Counted from the stretch's first letter, positions 1 to 5,158 are shown. The stretch is DNA of 5,670 nucleotides from Anaerolineae bacterium CG2_30_64_16 (GCA_001871755.1 MNXL01000015.1:1-5670), one strand, 5' to 3'. Made by a program: numbers and translations. Notes: a model not told the origin generated them from the letters alone.

Positions 1-548
1 ACTAACTCCTCCTCGATCAAATGAGCATTGGCCGCTTCAAGCAAAGCACCGATCACATCTGTCTGTTCGCGGCACAAGCTCGGCAGATTGACGGTGCGGC
101 TCTCATCGAAGCCTTCAGGTCCGTAAACCAAGAGGTCGAATCCAGTAGGAGACAGTGAAACCCGGACAATCGCCGCGCTGCGATTCCCCTTGTAATCAGC
201 TGGGTGGCCGATTGCTGCGTTGCGCGTGTCTCTTATGGCACGGATCTCCTCAGGCGGGGCGAACGGGATAGACAGCACCTCAGCTATCTTCTTTGCGGCA
301 TCCTGCTGAACGTAAAGCGTTTGAAGGACACCATAGGCAACGATATAGCTTCCCCCATCGCCAGTCGTGTGCACTGCGCCTTCCAGAAAACTGCGGATGG
401 CAAGCTGGGTATCTCCAATAGCATCCATCGCCGCGCAAAGCTGTAGCCAGCGTGGTCGGTTTCGCAGCAATCTGTCCTGCCGCCGGGGATGGTTGACTAA
501 CTCACGAAGGCGACTCTCAGCCGTTTGAACGCGATCTGGTTGCCACAT
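1..548 (-). CDS. Hypothetical protein with HEPN-like motif, 3' end off the left edge
   Basis: An open frame of 182 codons runs from ATG at 548-546 leftward through the window edge with no stop, so the C-terminus is missing. The start follows a plausible ribosome-binding site (GAGGT, rc of 553-561 region) and lies 44 nt after the stop of the 593-1345 gene, so the two are probably cotranscribed from the promoter at 1454-1482. The translation begins MWQPDRVQTAESRLRELV. It is mostly helical in character, with no signal peptide or membrane segment. Around residues 106-116 it reads RDTRNAAIGHP; the R109-N110-x4-H115 pattern resembles the R-x4-6-H signature of HEPN RNase/RNA-binding domains. I do not recognise the family, so the HEPN assignment is inference from one motif. 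The C-terminal part (residues 124-182) looks like a separate small alpha/beta segment. That a coding frame exists is well supported by its length and context; the function is unknown. Confidence 0.75.
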   Translation of the reverse strand, partial: MWQPDRVQTAESRLRELVNHPRRQDRLLRNRPRWLQLCAAMDAIGDTQLAIRSFLEGAVHTTGDGGSYIVAYGVLQTLYVQQDAAKKIAEVLSIPFAPPEEIRAIRDTRNAAIGHPADYKGNRSAAIVRVSLSPTGFDLLVYGPEGFDESRTVNLPSLCREQTDVIGALLEAANAHLIEEEL

Positions 549-592
549 CGTCTACCTCGGTGCTAGGTCATCGATCTGGGTTTTCTGGATCG

Positions 593-1345
593 CTACATCG
601 AAGGACCCAGGCGCTTCGTGAGCGCGTCCAGTCCTAGCTCACCTACAAGACCGTGCTTTGGTGGCCACAACTGTGAAGCTTGGGTTATTGGCCACACCTG
701 AACGAGGGTCTGATCCCAAGGACCTTCGCTAACATCATAGGTCACGGCGACACCTGCTGGGATCATCACAGGAGTCCTGATCGTCACGACCTGAATCGCT
801 AGTGAGCCAAAAGCCATAGTAGTGGCATACGCATGGATTCCATCATCATCGAGCGTAGTTCGTAGGTTTTCAGCGGCGCTGTAGACGCTTGATTGGTCGA
901 CGCACTTGGCGATCCATATCGATGTTCGCACCGGAATCACACGCGCAACACGCATCAGGTTGCGCTCATCTTCTGAGTAGAACCATGTCCGATCCGAGTC
1001 GACCGCCTCCAGCACCATGGCGGTCTTCGCTGCCCAAACCGCAAGCGTCATCTGTGCCGAAGCGTCCAAGTTGTCCAGTGTGTCATCGAGAATGGACTCT
1101 ATGACTGGTTTGGCTTCGCTCTCAAGTCTACTCATCCAACCGTTGTTACAGGAGCGGCAGAGCCACTTTACCAGCAGCTTTGGTTGCTTGATCGGCCAGC
1201 TGCCGAGATTCAACTCACGACGCTCTGCATAAATCCGTGCGGTACCGGATACAGGAGCGCGCCTCGTCAGCCACGATGGCCAAACATCCTCCCTGGTGGA
1301 CGCCTTCCCCTGACAGAACATGCACACGCGCATCCGCTTCCCCAT
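593..1345 (-). CDS. Zinc-finger/HNH-like hypothetical protein
   Basis: This 250-residue protein has a pair of zinc-binding knuckles: C8-M-F-C11 near the N-terminus and C63-R-S-C66 followed by N67-N68-G-W70. Between them is the block T-R-E-D-V-W-P-S-W-L (residues 17-26). This layout (CxxC, then a 'xEHVWPxWL'-like block, then CxxCNNGWM) matches a widespread family of uncharacterised HNH-nuclease-like proteins. In the members I remember the block carries His where Asp20 stands here, so catalysis may be altered. Residues 80-250 are a family-specific region with no motif I can assign. The protein is cytosolic, with no membrane segment. ATG at 1345 is used because it gives the longest frame; Met5 (ATG at 1333) is an alternative, and neither has a strong ribosome-binding site. 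A sigma70-like promoter lies about 100 nt upstream. It forms an apparent two-gene unit with the 1-548 gene. DNA cleavage or a defence role is possible but inferred. Confidence 0.8.
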   Translation of the reverse strand: MGKRMRVCMFCQGKASTREDVWPSWLTRRAPVSGTARIYAERRELNLGSWPIKQPKLLVKWLCRSCNNGWMSRLESEAKPVIESILDDTLDNLDASAQMTLAVWAAKTAMVLEAVDSDRTWFYSEDERNLMRVARVIPVRTSIWIAKCVDQSSVYSAAENLRTTLDDDGIHAYATTMAFGSLAIQVVTIRTPVMIPAGVAVTYDVSEGPWDQTLVQVWPITQASQLWPPKHGLVGELGLDALTKRLGPSM

Positions 1346-1453
1346 CGCAAATCCATCTTGACTGGTCCTTCAGCGACCCCTCTGTCCCGCAGCGGTATGC
1401 CGTTCAGCTTGCCACCGCTATGGCGATATCGCATCAGGATCGGTACTGTCGCT

Positions 1454-1482
1454 ATTATCGCATCCCGCAACAGGTGCGTCAA
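1454..1482 (-). promoter_or_regulatory. Sigma70-type promoter for the 593-1345 / 1-548 unit
   Basis: On the minus strand, TTGACG (1482-1477) is separated by exactly 17 nt from GATAAT (1459-1454). Both hexamers match the consensus at five of six positions. The start of transcription would be near 1447, giving a leader of about 100 nt before the ATG at 1345. No other minus-strand promoter is needed for the two leftward genes. Confidence 0.6.
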
Positions 1483-1490
1483 CACGCACC
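1473..1490. promoter_or_regulatory. Palindromic candidate operator over the -35 box
   Basis: GGTGCGT (1473-1479) and ACGCACC (1484-1490) are perfect inverted 7-mers separated by CAAC. The palindrome covers the -35 hexamer at 1477-1482, the usual place for a repressor operator. No regulator gene is visible in the window, so it could also be an RNA-independent chance palindrome. Confidence 0.35.
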
Positions 1491-1528
1491 GAGGGTAGAA
1501 CAACCGGCAACTCAACGGCGGGCATGTC

Positions 1529-1554
1529 CGTTGCTGCCAACTGACCCAGCAACG
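1529..1554. repeat. Inverted repeat downstream of the integrase pseudogene
   Basis: CGTTGCTG (1529-1536) and CAGCAACG (1547-1554) form a perfect 8-bp stem with a 10-nt loop, in the gap between the recombinase stop codon (1568) and the promoter at 1454-1482. It lacks a T-run on either side, so it is at best a weak or factor-dependent terminator for the leftward recombinase transcript. Confidence 0.35.
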
Positions 1555-1567
1555 ACGCAGGCCGTGG

Positions 1568-2581
1568 TCAAGTGTTGGTAGGGTTCCGCCGCGTATACGG
1601 CACGTGCAGCAGGCTGACCGCCTTGCGCTTCGCCCGTTCCCCGCGGCGGTCGTAGCGCGCGGTAGTGGTCACTTGGGCGTGGCCGGCCAGCTTCTGGACC
1701 GTGGCGATGTCCGCGCCCTTGTCGAGTAGGTCGCTGATGAACGTGCGCCGCAGGTCGTGCGGCGAGAAGTCCGCCAGTTTCGCGGCCGCGCCGCGCTTGG
1801 CCAACAGGTCATAGATCGCCTGGCTGGTCAGGCGTTGGCCGAGCGCCAACACGCTACCCTTGTTGATCGGCACAAACAGCGGACCAGGCGCAGCCCCGCG
1901 CACGATGGGTCAGTCCTGTAAGGCGCTCAGCGCGCCGCCCGAGACAGGGAGATTCCGCTCCTTGTTGCCCTTGCCGTGGCGCACAGTCAGCTTGCCCTAG
2001 TGTTCTCCCGTCTCTTCGGTGATGATCACGTCGGCCATGTCGACCCCGACCAGCTCGGCGCGGCGCGGCCCGCACGCGTAGAGCAGGGCGATCACCGCCG
2101 CGTCCCGGTAGCCCGCCGGCGTGGGGTCGGCCAGGCAGGCGTCCAAAAGCGCCAGGATCTCGCCGGCGGCCAACGCGCGGCCAGCCGGTTCTTCCTGGCT
2201 GCCCTTGAGGGATTTGACCGCGGCCGCTGCGTGGAAATCCTCGGCTGTCATATACCCGAGCTGCCAGGCGGCGCGCAGCGCGCCCCGGACGGCAGAGAGG
2301 ATCTTGTTGGCTCCGGCGGGGCTGTAGCGCTGGCGCAAGGTGGCCTGAAGCGCGGCCGTGTGCTGGAAGCGCAGGCTGTCCCAGGGCAGCTCCTCGGCAC
2401 CCAGCGCGCCGTTGGTCAGGATCGCGGCGCTCACGGCCAACGCCTGGCGCATGGTGCGTTGGGCCGCCGGGCTGCCCAGGCTGGCCAGGTAAACCAGCGC
2501 CGGATGGCGGTCGGCGGGTATGTCATGGAGGGCCGTTAAGGCCGGCGCGGGGTTGGTAGTGGCGAGCAAAGTTACCGTCAT
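1568..2581 (-). pseudogene. Tyrosine recombinase/integrase, interrupted by two in-frame stops
   Basis: A phage-integrase-family site-specific recombinase (XerC/D-like) of about 337 codons, which is normal family length. It is read in one single frame from ATG 2581 to TGA 1568. The N-terminal SAM-like core-binding region covers roughly residues 30-110. The catalytic domain shows R173 in GPRRAELVG, the beta-hairpin Lys in HGKGNKER, HDLRR, GHA and the nucleophile Tyr in ARYDRRGE, so all active-site residues remain. The frame is cut by TAG at 1999-1997 (after residue 194, EETGEH) and TGA at 1912-1910 (after ALSALQD, where Trp is likely ancestral), 28 codons apart. Intact pieces are 1997-2581 and 1568-1903 (possible GTG restart). 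There is no frameshift, so these are point nonsense changes. As written the protein cannot be made whole; it is a remnant of a mobile element unless the stops are sequencing errors or are read through. Confidence 0.88.
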
Positions 2582-2619
2582 GGGGCCTCTTCCAGGGCAC
2601 GGAATCGCGTGTGCGAAGA

Positions 2620-2633
2620 CTTATTCGCATAAG
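2620..2633. promoter_or_regulatory. Palindrome at the presumed integrase transcription start
   Basis: CTTAT (2620-2624) and ATAAG (2629-2633) are perfect inverted arms around TCGC. An overlapping pair, TGCGAA (2612-2617) and TTCGCA (2624-2629), makes a second inverted repeat. It sits just downstream of the candidate -10 box at 2636-2641, a typical operator position. The role is inferred from location only. Confidence 0.3.
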
Positions 2634-2635
2634 TA

Positions 2636-2663
2636 ATCGTACCCGAAAAACGCCCTACGTCAA
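2636..2663 (-). promoter_or_regulatory. Candidate promoter of the integrase gene
   Basis: On the minus strand, TTGACG (2663-2658) is followed after 16 nt by TACGAT (2641-2636), with transcription expected near 2629, about 48 nt before the recombinase ATG at 2581. The -10 matches four of six consensus positions. It lies in the 98-bp gap downstream of hepT. Confidence 0.4.
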
Positions 2664-2679
2664 AGCCAAAAGTGGTCAG

Positions 2680-3045
2680 TTAGCGCCTTCGAGGCCGTGT
2701 GCGCTGGGGAAGTATCTGTTCAAGTTGAACAATCAGGGGCGGCAGATCGTCCTGGAGGATAGCCCAGACAATGTCGAGGTCAACGTCGAAGTAGCCGTGG
2801 ATCAACCGGTTGCGTGCGCCTGTGATCTGCCGCCAAGGGATGCCCGGTAGACTGGCCTGAACCGGCTCCGAGACATGCGCTGCGGCTTCGCCCACGATCT
2901 CAAGCAGCCGGACGATGGCAAGCGAGAGCATCTCATCCATCTCCAGGTCTGTCCGCTCTCGACCTTGGATAAATCGCCTGGCTTTCTGAGCGGCATCCAG
3001 CATGTGGCGCAGCCGGACGAGGTCATCCCTGGGGATAGCAGACAT
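2680..3045 (-). CDS. hepT: HepT-type HEPN RNase toxin
   Basis: A 121-residue all-helical protein of the HepT (DUF86) family, the RNase toxin of the type VII HepT/MntA toxin-antitoxin system. The defining R-x4-H-x-Y motif is intact: R78-N-R-L-I-H83-G-Y85. R78 and H83 are the expected catalytic pair. By analogy with characterised HepT/MntA systems, Y85 would be the tyrosine AMPylated by the antitoxin. Length is normal for the family. I take ATG 3045 as start rather than the TTG at 3060 because GAGGG sits about 9 nt upstream of it. The gene overlaps the end of mntA by 23 nt, implying translational coupling, and both are read from the promoter at 3400-3428. The next gene leftward, the integrase remnant, has its own promoter in the gap. 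Nothing suggests inactivation. Confidence 0.93.
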   Translation of the reverse strand: MSAIPRDDLVRLRHMLDAAQKARRFIQGRERTDLEMDEMLSLAIVRLLEIVGEAAAHVSEPVQASLPGIPWRQITGARNRLIHGYFDVDLDIVWAILQDDLPPLIVQLEQILPQRTRPRRR

Positions 3046-3352
3046 CAGCGGCCCTCGCAACTTCGCGCCGGAAATAGGGACTCAAGAAAGCCGGCGTATG
3101 CAGCTCAACCTCGCGCTGGAAGATCTGCGATAACTCGTCTTGCATGCCGAAGAACGCCAGCCCTGGCACATGCCCCGGCTCGAACTCCACCAACACATCC
3201 ACGTCGCTGTCTGGCCGGAAGTCATCGCGCAGCACCGAACCAAACAGCGCCAGTTTGCGGACGGCATGACGTTTGCAGAAGTCAGCGATGGCGGCTTGCG
3301 GCACGTCAACTCTGGGCTTTGCGCGTGTGGCCTGGTAACGTTGTTGGGTCAT
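3023..3352 (-). CDS. mntA: MntA-type nucleotidyltransferase antitoxin
   Basis: A 109-residue minimal nucleotidyltransferase (MNT) of the polymerase-beta fold. The active-site motif G38-S39-x10-D50-V-D52 is complete, and E83 in EVELHT fits the third metal-binding carboxylate. In characterised systems MntA neutralises HepT by transferring AMP groups from ATP to a tyrosine near the HEPN active site; that mechanism is inferred here from the family and from the adjacent hepT with its conserved Tyr. ATG 3352 is preferred to the longer TTG start at 3373 because AGGA lies about 8-11 nt upstream. It is the first gene of a two-gene operon, antitoxin first, with hepT overlapping its 3' end by 23 nt. It looks intact and of usual length. 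Confidence 0.93.
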   Translation of the reverse strand: MTQQRYQATRAKPRVDVPQAAIADFCKRHAVRKLALFGSVLRDDFRPDSDVDVLVEFEPGHVPGLAFFGMQDELSQIFQREVELHTPAFLSPYFRREVARAADVCYPQG

Positions 3353-3399
3353 TTTCGCGGTTCCTATTTCCAAACATCATGTACAAGCTTGCTAACCAC

Positions 3400-3428
3400 A
3401 GTATACACGGTCGCGGCGGAGCTGGCAA
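3400..3428 (-). promoter_or_regulatory. Promoter of the mntA-hepT operon
   Basis: On the minus strand, TTGCCA (3428-3423) is spaced 17 nt from TATACT (3405-3400), each five of six matches to the sigma70 consensus. Transcription would start near 3393, about 40 nt before the mntA ATG at 3352. Confidence 0.6.
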
Positions 3429-3490
3429 GAGTCACGCCGAGACGATCAGCCGCTGCTGAGACCAGCGGTTCATTCCCCGGCGAATACGAT

Positions 3491-3519
3491 TTGACAGATA
3501 TCTCGAATTCGGGTAGGAT
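3491..3519 (+). promoter_or_regulatory. Rightward promoter upstream of the candidate sRNA and tRNAs
   Basis: TTGACA (3491-3496, perfect -35) is followed after 17 nt by TAGGAT (3514-3519), with an A at about 3526 as likely start. It is back to back with the mntA promoter, 62 nt away, and no protein gene starts on this strand for several hundred bases. Confidence 0.55.
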
Positions 3520-3525
3520 TCTCTC

Positions 3526-3725
3526 AACATACGAGGAGAGCTTCGCAAGAGCGAGTATCATCATGTCGGCACAAAGTTTGCAACGGATAGCGGTATTTGA
3601 CCTGTGGCGGGAATTCCCGATCACAGATGCGTCCGCGCGCGGCTCCGCCTATGCAGGAGGTGGAGGGTAGTTTTCTATCCTCATGCCATCTGCAGTCAGC
3701 GAGCCGCCGCACAGGCGGCTTTTTT
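3526..3725 (+). ncRNA. Candidate structured small RNA (about 200 nt)
   Basis: The stretch is bounded by a good promoter (3491-3519) and a textbook intrinsic terminator (3702-3725), and I see no convincing plus-strand ORF with a ribosome-binding site inside. It holds clear hairpins. CTGTG 3602-3606 pairs with CACAG 3622-3626 around CGGG/CCCG with an AATT loop. TGCAG 3652-3656 pairs with CTGCA 3690-3694, enclosing a GGGTAG/CTATCC stem with a TTTT loop at about 3664-3679. I do not recognise the family. The size is compatible with 6S RNA, but I could not identify the long rod with central bubble. It could instead be a leader of the tRNA transcript. The exact 5' end is inferred from the promoter. 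Confidence 0.4.
3702..3725 (+). terminator. Rho-independent terminator
   Basis: AGCCGCC (3702-3708) pairs perfectly with GGCGGCT (3714-3720) around a 5-nt loop, and a run of six T (3720-3725) follows on the plus strand. There is no T-run on the opposite strand, so it acts on rightward transcription only. It ends 26 nt before tRNA-Trp. Confidence 0.85.
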
Positions 3726-3751
3726 ATTGCCTGCGACGGCGTTACGCCTAC

Positions 3752-3823
3752 GGGAGAGTAGTTCAGCGGCCAGAACAACCGACTCCAAACCGGTCGACCC
3801 AGGTTCGAGTCCTGGCTCTCCTG
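3752..3823 (+). tRNA. tRNA-Trp (anticodon CCA)
   Basis: Full 72-nt cloverleaf. The acceptor GGGAGAG pairs with CTCTCCT (closing pair G1-U72). The D arm is GTTC/GAAC, the anticodon loop CTCCAAA gives CCA, the T arm CCAGG/CCTGG encloses TTCGAGT, and the discriminator is G73 as expected for Trp. The anticodon stem ACCGA/CCGGT has one A-C mismatch (31-39) next to the loop. CCA is not encoded. It is the first of three tRNAs in one direction. Confidence 0.93.
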
Positions 3824-3827
3824 CTGT

Positions 3828-3901
3828 GGGGTGTTGGTGTAGCGGCCTAACATCACGGTTTGTCAAACCGTAGACCACCGGTTCGAATCCGGTACACCCC
3901 G
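3828..3901 (+). tRNA. tRNA-Asp (anticodon GTC)
   Basis: A 74-nt cloverleaf with fully paired stems apart from G-U at the D arm. Acceptor GGGGTGT/ACACCCC, anticodon stem ACGGT/ACCGT around TTGTCAA (GTC), T arm ACCGG/CCGGT, discriminator G73 as is usual for Asp. It lies 4 nt after tRNA-Trp, so both are surely one transcript. CCA is not encoded. Confidence 0.97.
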
Positions 3902-3910
3902 CTATCCTGA

Positions 3911-3993
3911 TTGTTGATTTTCGATTGCGGATTGCGGATTTTGGTGCATGAAGGCTAATGCACTCCGCAATCCGAAATCGGCAATTCGCAATC
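3911..3993. repeat. Palindromic ATTGCGG-type intergenic repeat
   Basis: The spacer between tRNA-Asp and tRNA-Phe is almost wholly an imperfect palindrome. CGGATTGCGGA (3928-3938) is the exact reverse complement of TCCGCAATCCG (3964-3974). Inside it GTGCAT (3944-3949) pairs with ATGCAC (3958-3963), leaving a short AAGGCTA-containing loop. Outside it, AT-rich arms pair imperfectly. The 7-mer ATTGCGG is tandemly repeated at 3924-3937. Such low-complexity foldbacks are dispersed in some bacterial genomes as REP/MITE-like elements. That it is dispersed cannot be seen from one window. Confidence 0.65.
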
Positions 3994-3999
3994 TGTTTC

Positions 4000-4072
4000 G
4001 CCGAGGTAGCTCAGCGGGTAGAGCGCACGAGTGAAGATCGTGAGGTCCCTGGTTCGATCCCAGGCGTCGGCG
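4000..4072 (+). tRNA. tRNA-Phe (anticodon GAA), with unusual bases
   Basis: A 73-nt cloverleaf: acceptor GCCGAGG/CGTCGGC, D arm GCTC/GAGC, anticodon stem CACGA/TCGTG around GTGAAGA (GAA), T arm CCTGG/CCAGG around TTCGATC. Odd points are a G6-G67 mismatch in the acceptor stem, G73 where bacterial tRNA-Phe normally has A73, and G37 where A37 is usual. Either the gene is decaying, the consensus has errors, or this is a divergent isoacceptor. The bases directly after position 73 are CC. It precedes the HNH gene by 34 nt. Confidence 0.85.
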
Positions 4073-4106
4073 CCTGATCCTCCTGAAAGGAGAGGGGGAA
4101 GACCGC

Positions 4107-4651
4107 ATGGTGGCTCAGTCCATCTTGCTGCTGAACGCGTCGTATGAGCCACTGACCGTGGTGACGCTGGCGCGCGCAGTCAAGCTCTTGCTACGGGGCG
4201 ACGTCCTGAGCCTGTCGAAGGGTCGCGCCGAGGCGGTCAGCGCCGAGCACGTCACGGTCGCCAGCGCCGCGCAGACGCTGGCGGCGCCATAGGTGCTGCG
4301 GCCGCAGTACCTGCGGTCGAAGATCTACGCGCACGTGCCGCATCGCCGGACGCCGGCCTGGACGCGCCACGGGGTGTTCGAGCGCGACGACTACACCTGC
4401 GCGTACTGTGCGACCGGCGCTACCCTGCGCACGCCTTCACGGTGGATCACGTCATCCCGGCGGCGCAGGGCGGAGCCGCCACCTGGGGCAACACGGTTGC
4501 CGCCTGCCCTCGGTGCAATCAGCGCAAGGCGGATCGGACACCGCACGACGCGGGGATGAAGCTGCTGATCGAGCCGAAGGCCCCGCGCACCAGCTATCTG
4601 GTCGCCAGCGGCGACGTGCCCGCGGCGTGGAAGGTGTGGATCGAGCTGTAA
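4107..4651 (+). pseudogene. HNH endonuclease, disrupted by an amber codon and a frameshift
   Basis: ATG 4107 follows a purine-rich AGGAGAGGGGG site (4088-4098). The N-terminus (VAQSILLLNASYEPLTVV) is typical of a common small HNH endonuclease family of about 170-190 residues. Codon 62 is TAG (4290-4292); the same frame continues with PHRRTPAWTRHGVFERDDYTCAYC, containing the first zinc pair (4398-4400, 4407-4409). Near 4431-4436 the frame must shift (net one base lost or two gained) to give FTVDHVIPAAQGG, with the catalytic D-H at 4445-4450, then WGNTVAACPRCN with the second zinc pair (4505-4507, 4514-4516), ending at TAA 4649-4651. All HNH residues survive, so decay is recent or the two lesions are sequence errors. 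It follows the tRNA cluster and has no promoter of its own that I can see. It converges on the nucleotidyltransferase fragment, and its last 56 bases are repeated inverted at 5615-5670. Confidence 0.9.
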
Positions 4652-4672
4652 GGGGCACGGCAACTCAAAAGA

Positions 4673-4708
4673 GAAGCGCCCATCCAACCAGCATGGGATG
4701 GGCGCTTC
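4673..4708. terminator. Hairpin terminator between convergent genes (left copy)
   Basis: GAAGCGCCCATCC (4673-4685) and GGATGGGCGCTTC (4696-4708) make a perfect 13-bp stem with a 10-nt loop. On the minus strand the stem is followed by TCTTTTG, so it best serves the leftward nucleotidyltransferase fragment; on the plus strand, after the HNH gene, there is no T-run. An exact inverted copy lies at 5558-5593. Confidence 0.65.
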
Positions 4709-4768
4709 GTCATCTTCCGCGAAATACCTCGAGCAAGGTTGGCTGATGCCATGATGACAGGAGCGGCA

Positions 4769-5158
4769 TCAACGAGTGTCCGACATGCGGTGGACCTCTT
4801 CCTGGACTTCTTGCCATGTCTCGGTCAGGTCGAGACGTTCAGACCAGCTCGTGATATAGTCTAGCTCCAACTCCTTGCCGAGTGTGAGCATGATGCTGGC
4901 GATGTCACGCACATGTTTCGGTTGGCGGCTGATGCGGAAGTAACGCAGCTTGTAAAGGATCAGATCCTCCGGTGAGTGTACCCATATCTCACCAATCGGC
5001 GGGCCGAGGTCTACCAGCAGCCGGTGTTCCAACGCCTGTGCTCGGTACGCATCACCTGGCCGCAACAGGAACAGTTCGGCGTATCCTCTCAGTAATCCGG
5101 GGTGGCTGTGGCCGGTCTCCTGACCGAGCCACCGTGGCTCAGTCAGGAGACCGGCCAC
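4769..5158 (-). CDS. C-terminal part of a nucleotidyltransferase-like protein (left copy)
   Basis: A 129-residue frame whose residues from about 25 onward look like the second half of an AbiEii/DUF6036-type nucleotidyltransferase-fold protein. It has FLLRPGDAYRAQALEHR, then IWVHSPEDLILYKLRYFR, then KHVRDIASIMLTLG and LDYITSWSERL. Such proteins are usually about 170-230 residues, with the GS...DxD catalytic half at the N-terminus. That half is absent here, so this is a 5'-truncated gene. The first 20 or so codons, from GTG 5158, lie in the central palindrome and are probably not native. Relatives act in toxin-antitoxin or abortive-infection modules, but many are uncharacterised. It converges on the HNH gene with a shared hairpin between them. 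No ribosome-binding site is evident. The family call rests on motifs and is moderate. Confidence 0.65.
   Translation of the reverse strand: MAGLLTEPRWLGQETGHSHPGLLRGYAELFLLRPGDAYRAQALEHRLLVDLGPPIGEIWVHSPEDLILYKLRYFRISRQPKHVRDIASIMLTLGKELELDYITSWSERLDLTETWQEVQEEVHRMSDTR

Noticed and set aside
204..446. Plus-strand 80-codon frame
   Set aside because: Antisense shadow of the 182-codon minus-strand frame that runs off the left edge, which has better protein character and a ribosome-binding site.
1267..1515. Minus-strand 82-codon frame starting upstream of the HNH-like gene
   Set aside because: Overlaps the well-supported 593-1345 gene in another frame and covers the promoter; the Cys/Arg-rich composition is that of a shadow frame.
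1976..2539. Plus-strand 187-codon frame
   Set aside because: Long only because the integrase is GC-rich; it is antisense to clear recombinase motifs and has low-complexity composition.
3364..3624. Minus-strand 86-codon frame upstream of mntA
   Set aside because: It has no ribosome-binding site before its ATG, no recognisable family, contains the mntA promoter within it, and runs opposite to the promoter-terminator unit. Not excluded, but weaker than the sRNA reading.
3526..3725. 6S RNA or SRP RNA assignment for the small RNA
   Set aside because: The length suits 6S, but I could not pair the 5' and 3' ends into the expected rod, and the SRP tetraloop/core motifs are absent.
4048..4072. Possible integrase attachment site in the 3' end of tRNA-Phe
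   Set aside because: I could not find a second copy of the tRNA 3' segment in the window, and the integrase lies away from it on the other strand with other genes between.
4080..4092. CTCCT/AGGAG hairpin in front of the HNH start as a ribosome-site switch
   Set aside because: Only 5 bp with a 3-nt loop, and the purine-rich site extends beyond it to 4098 at better spacing to the ATG, so sequestration is doubtful.
1997..4292. Reassigned or suppressed TAG codons shared by the integrase and HNH genes
   Set aside because: The integrase also needs a TGA and the HNH gene also needs a frameshift, while the 593-1345 gene ends naturally at TAG. Decay or error explains the data more simply.
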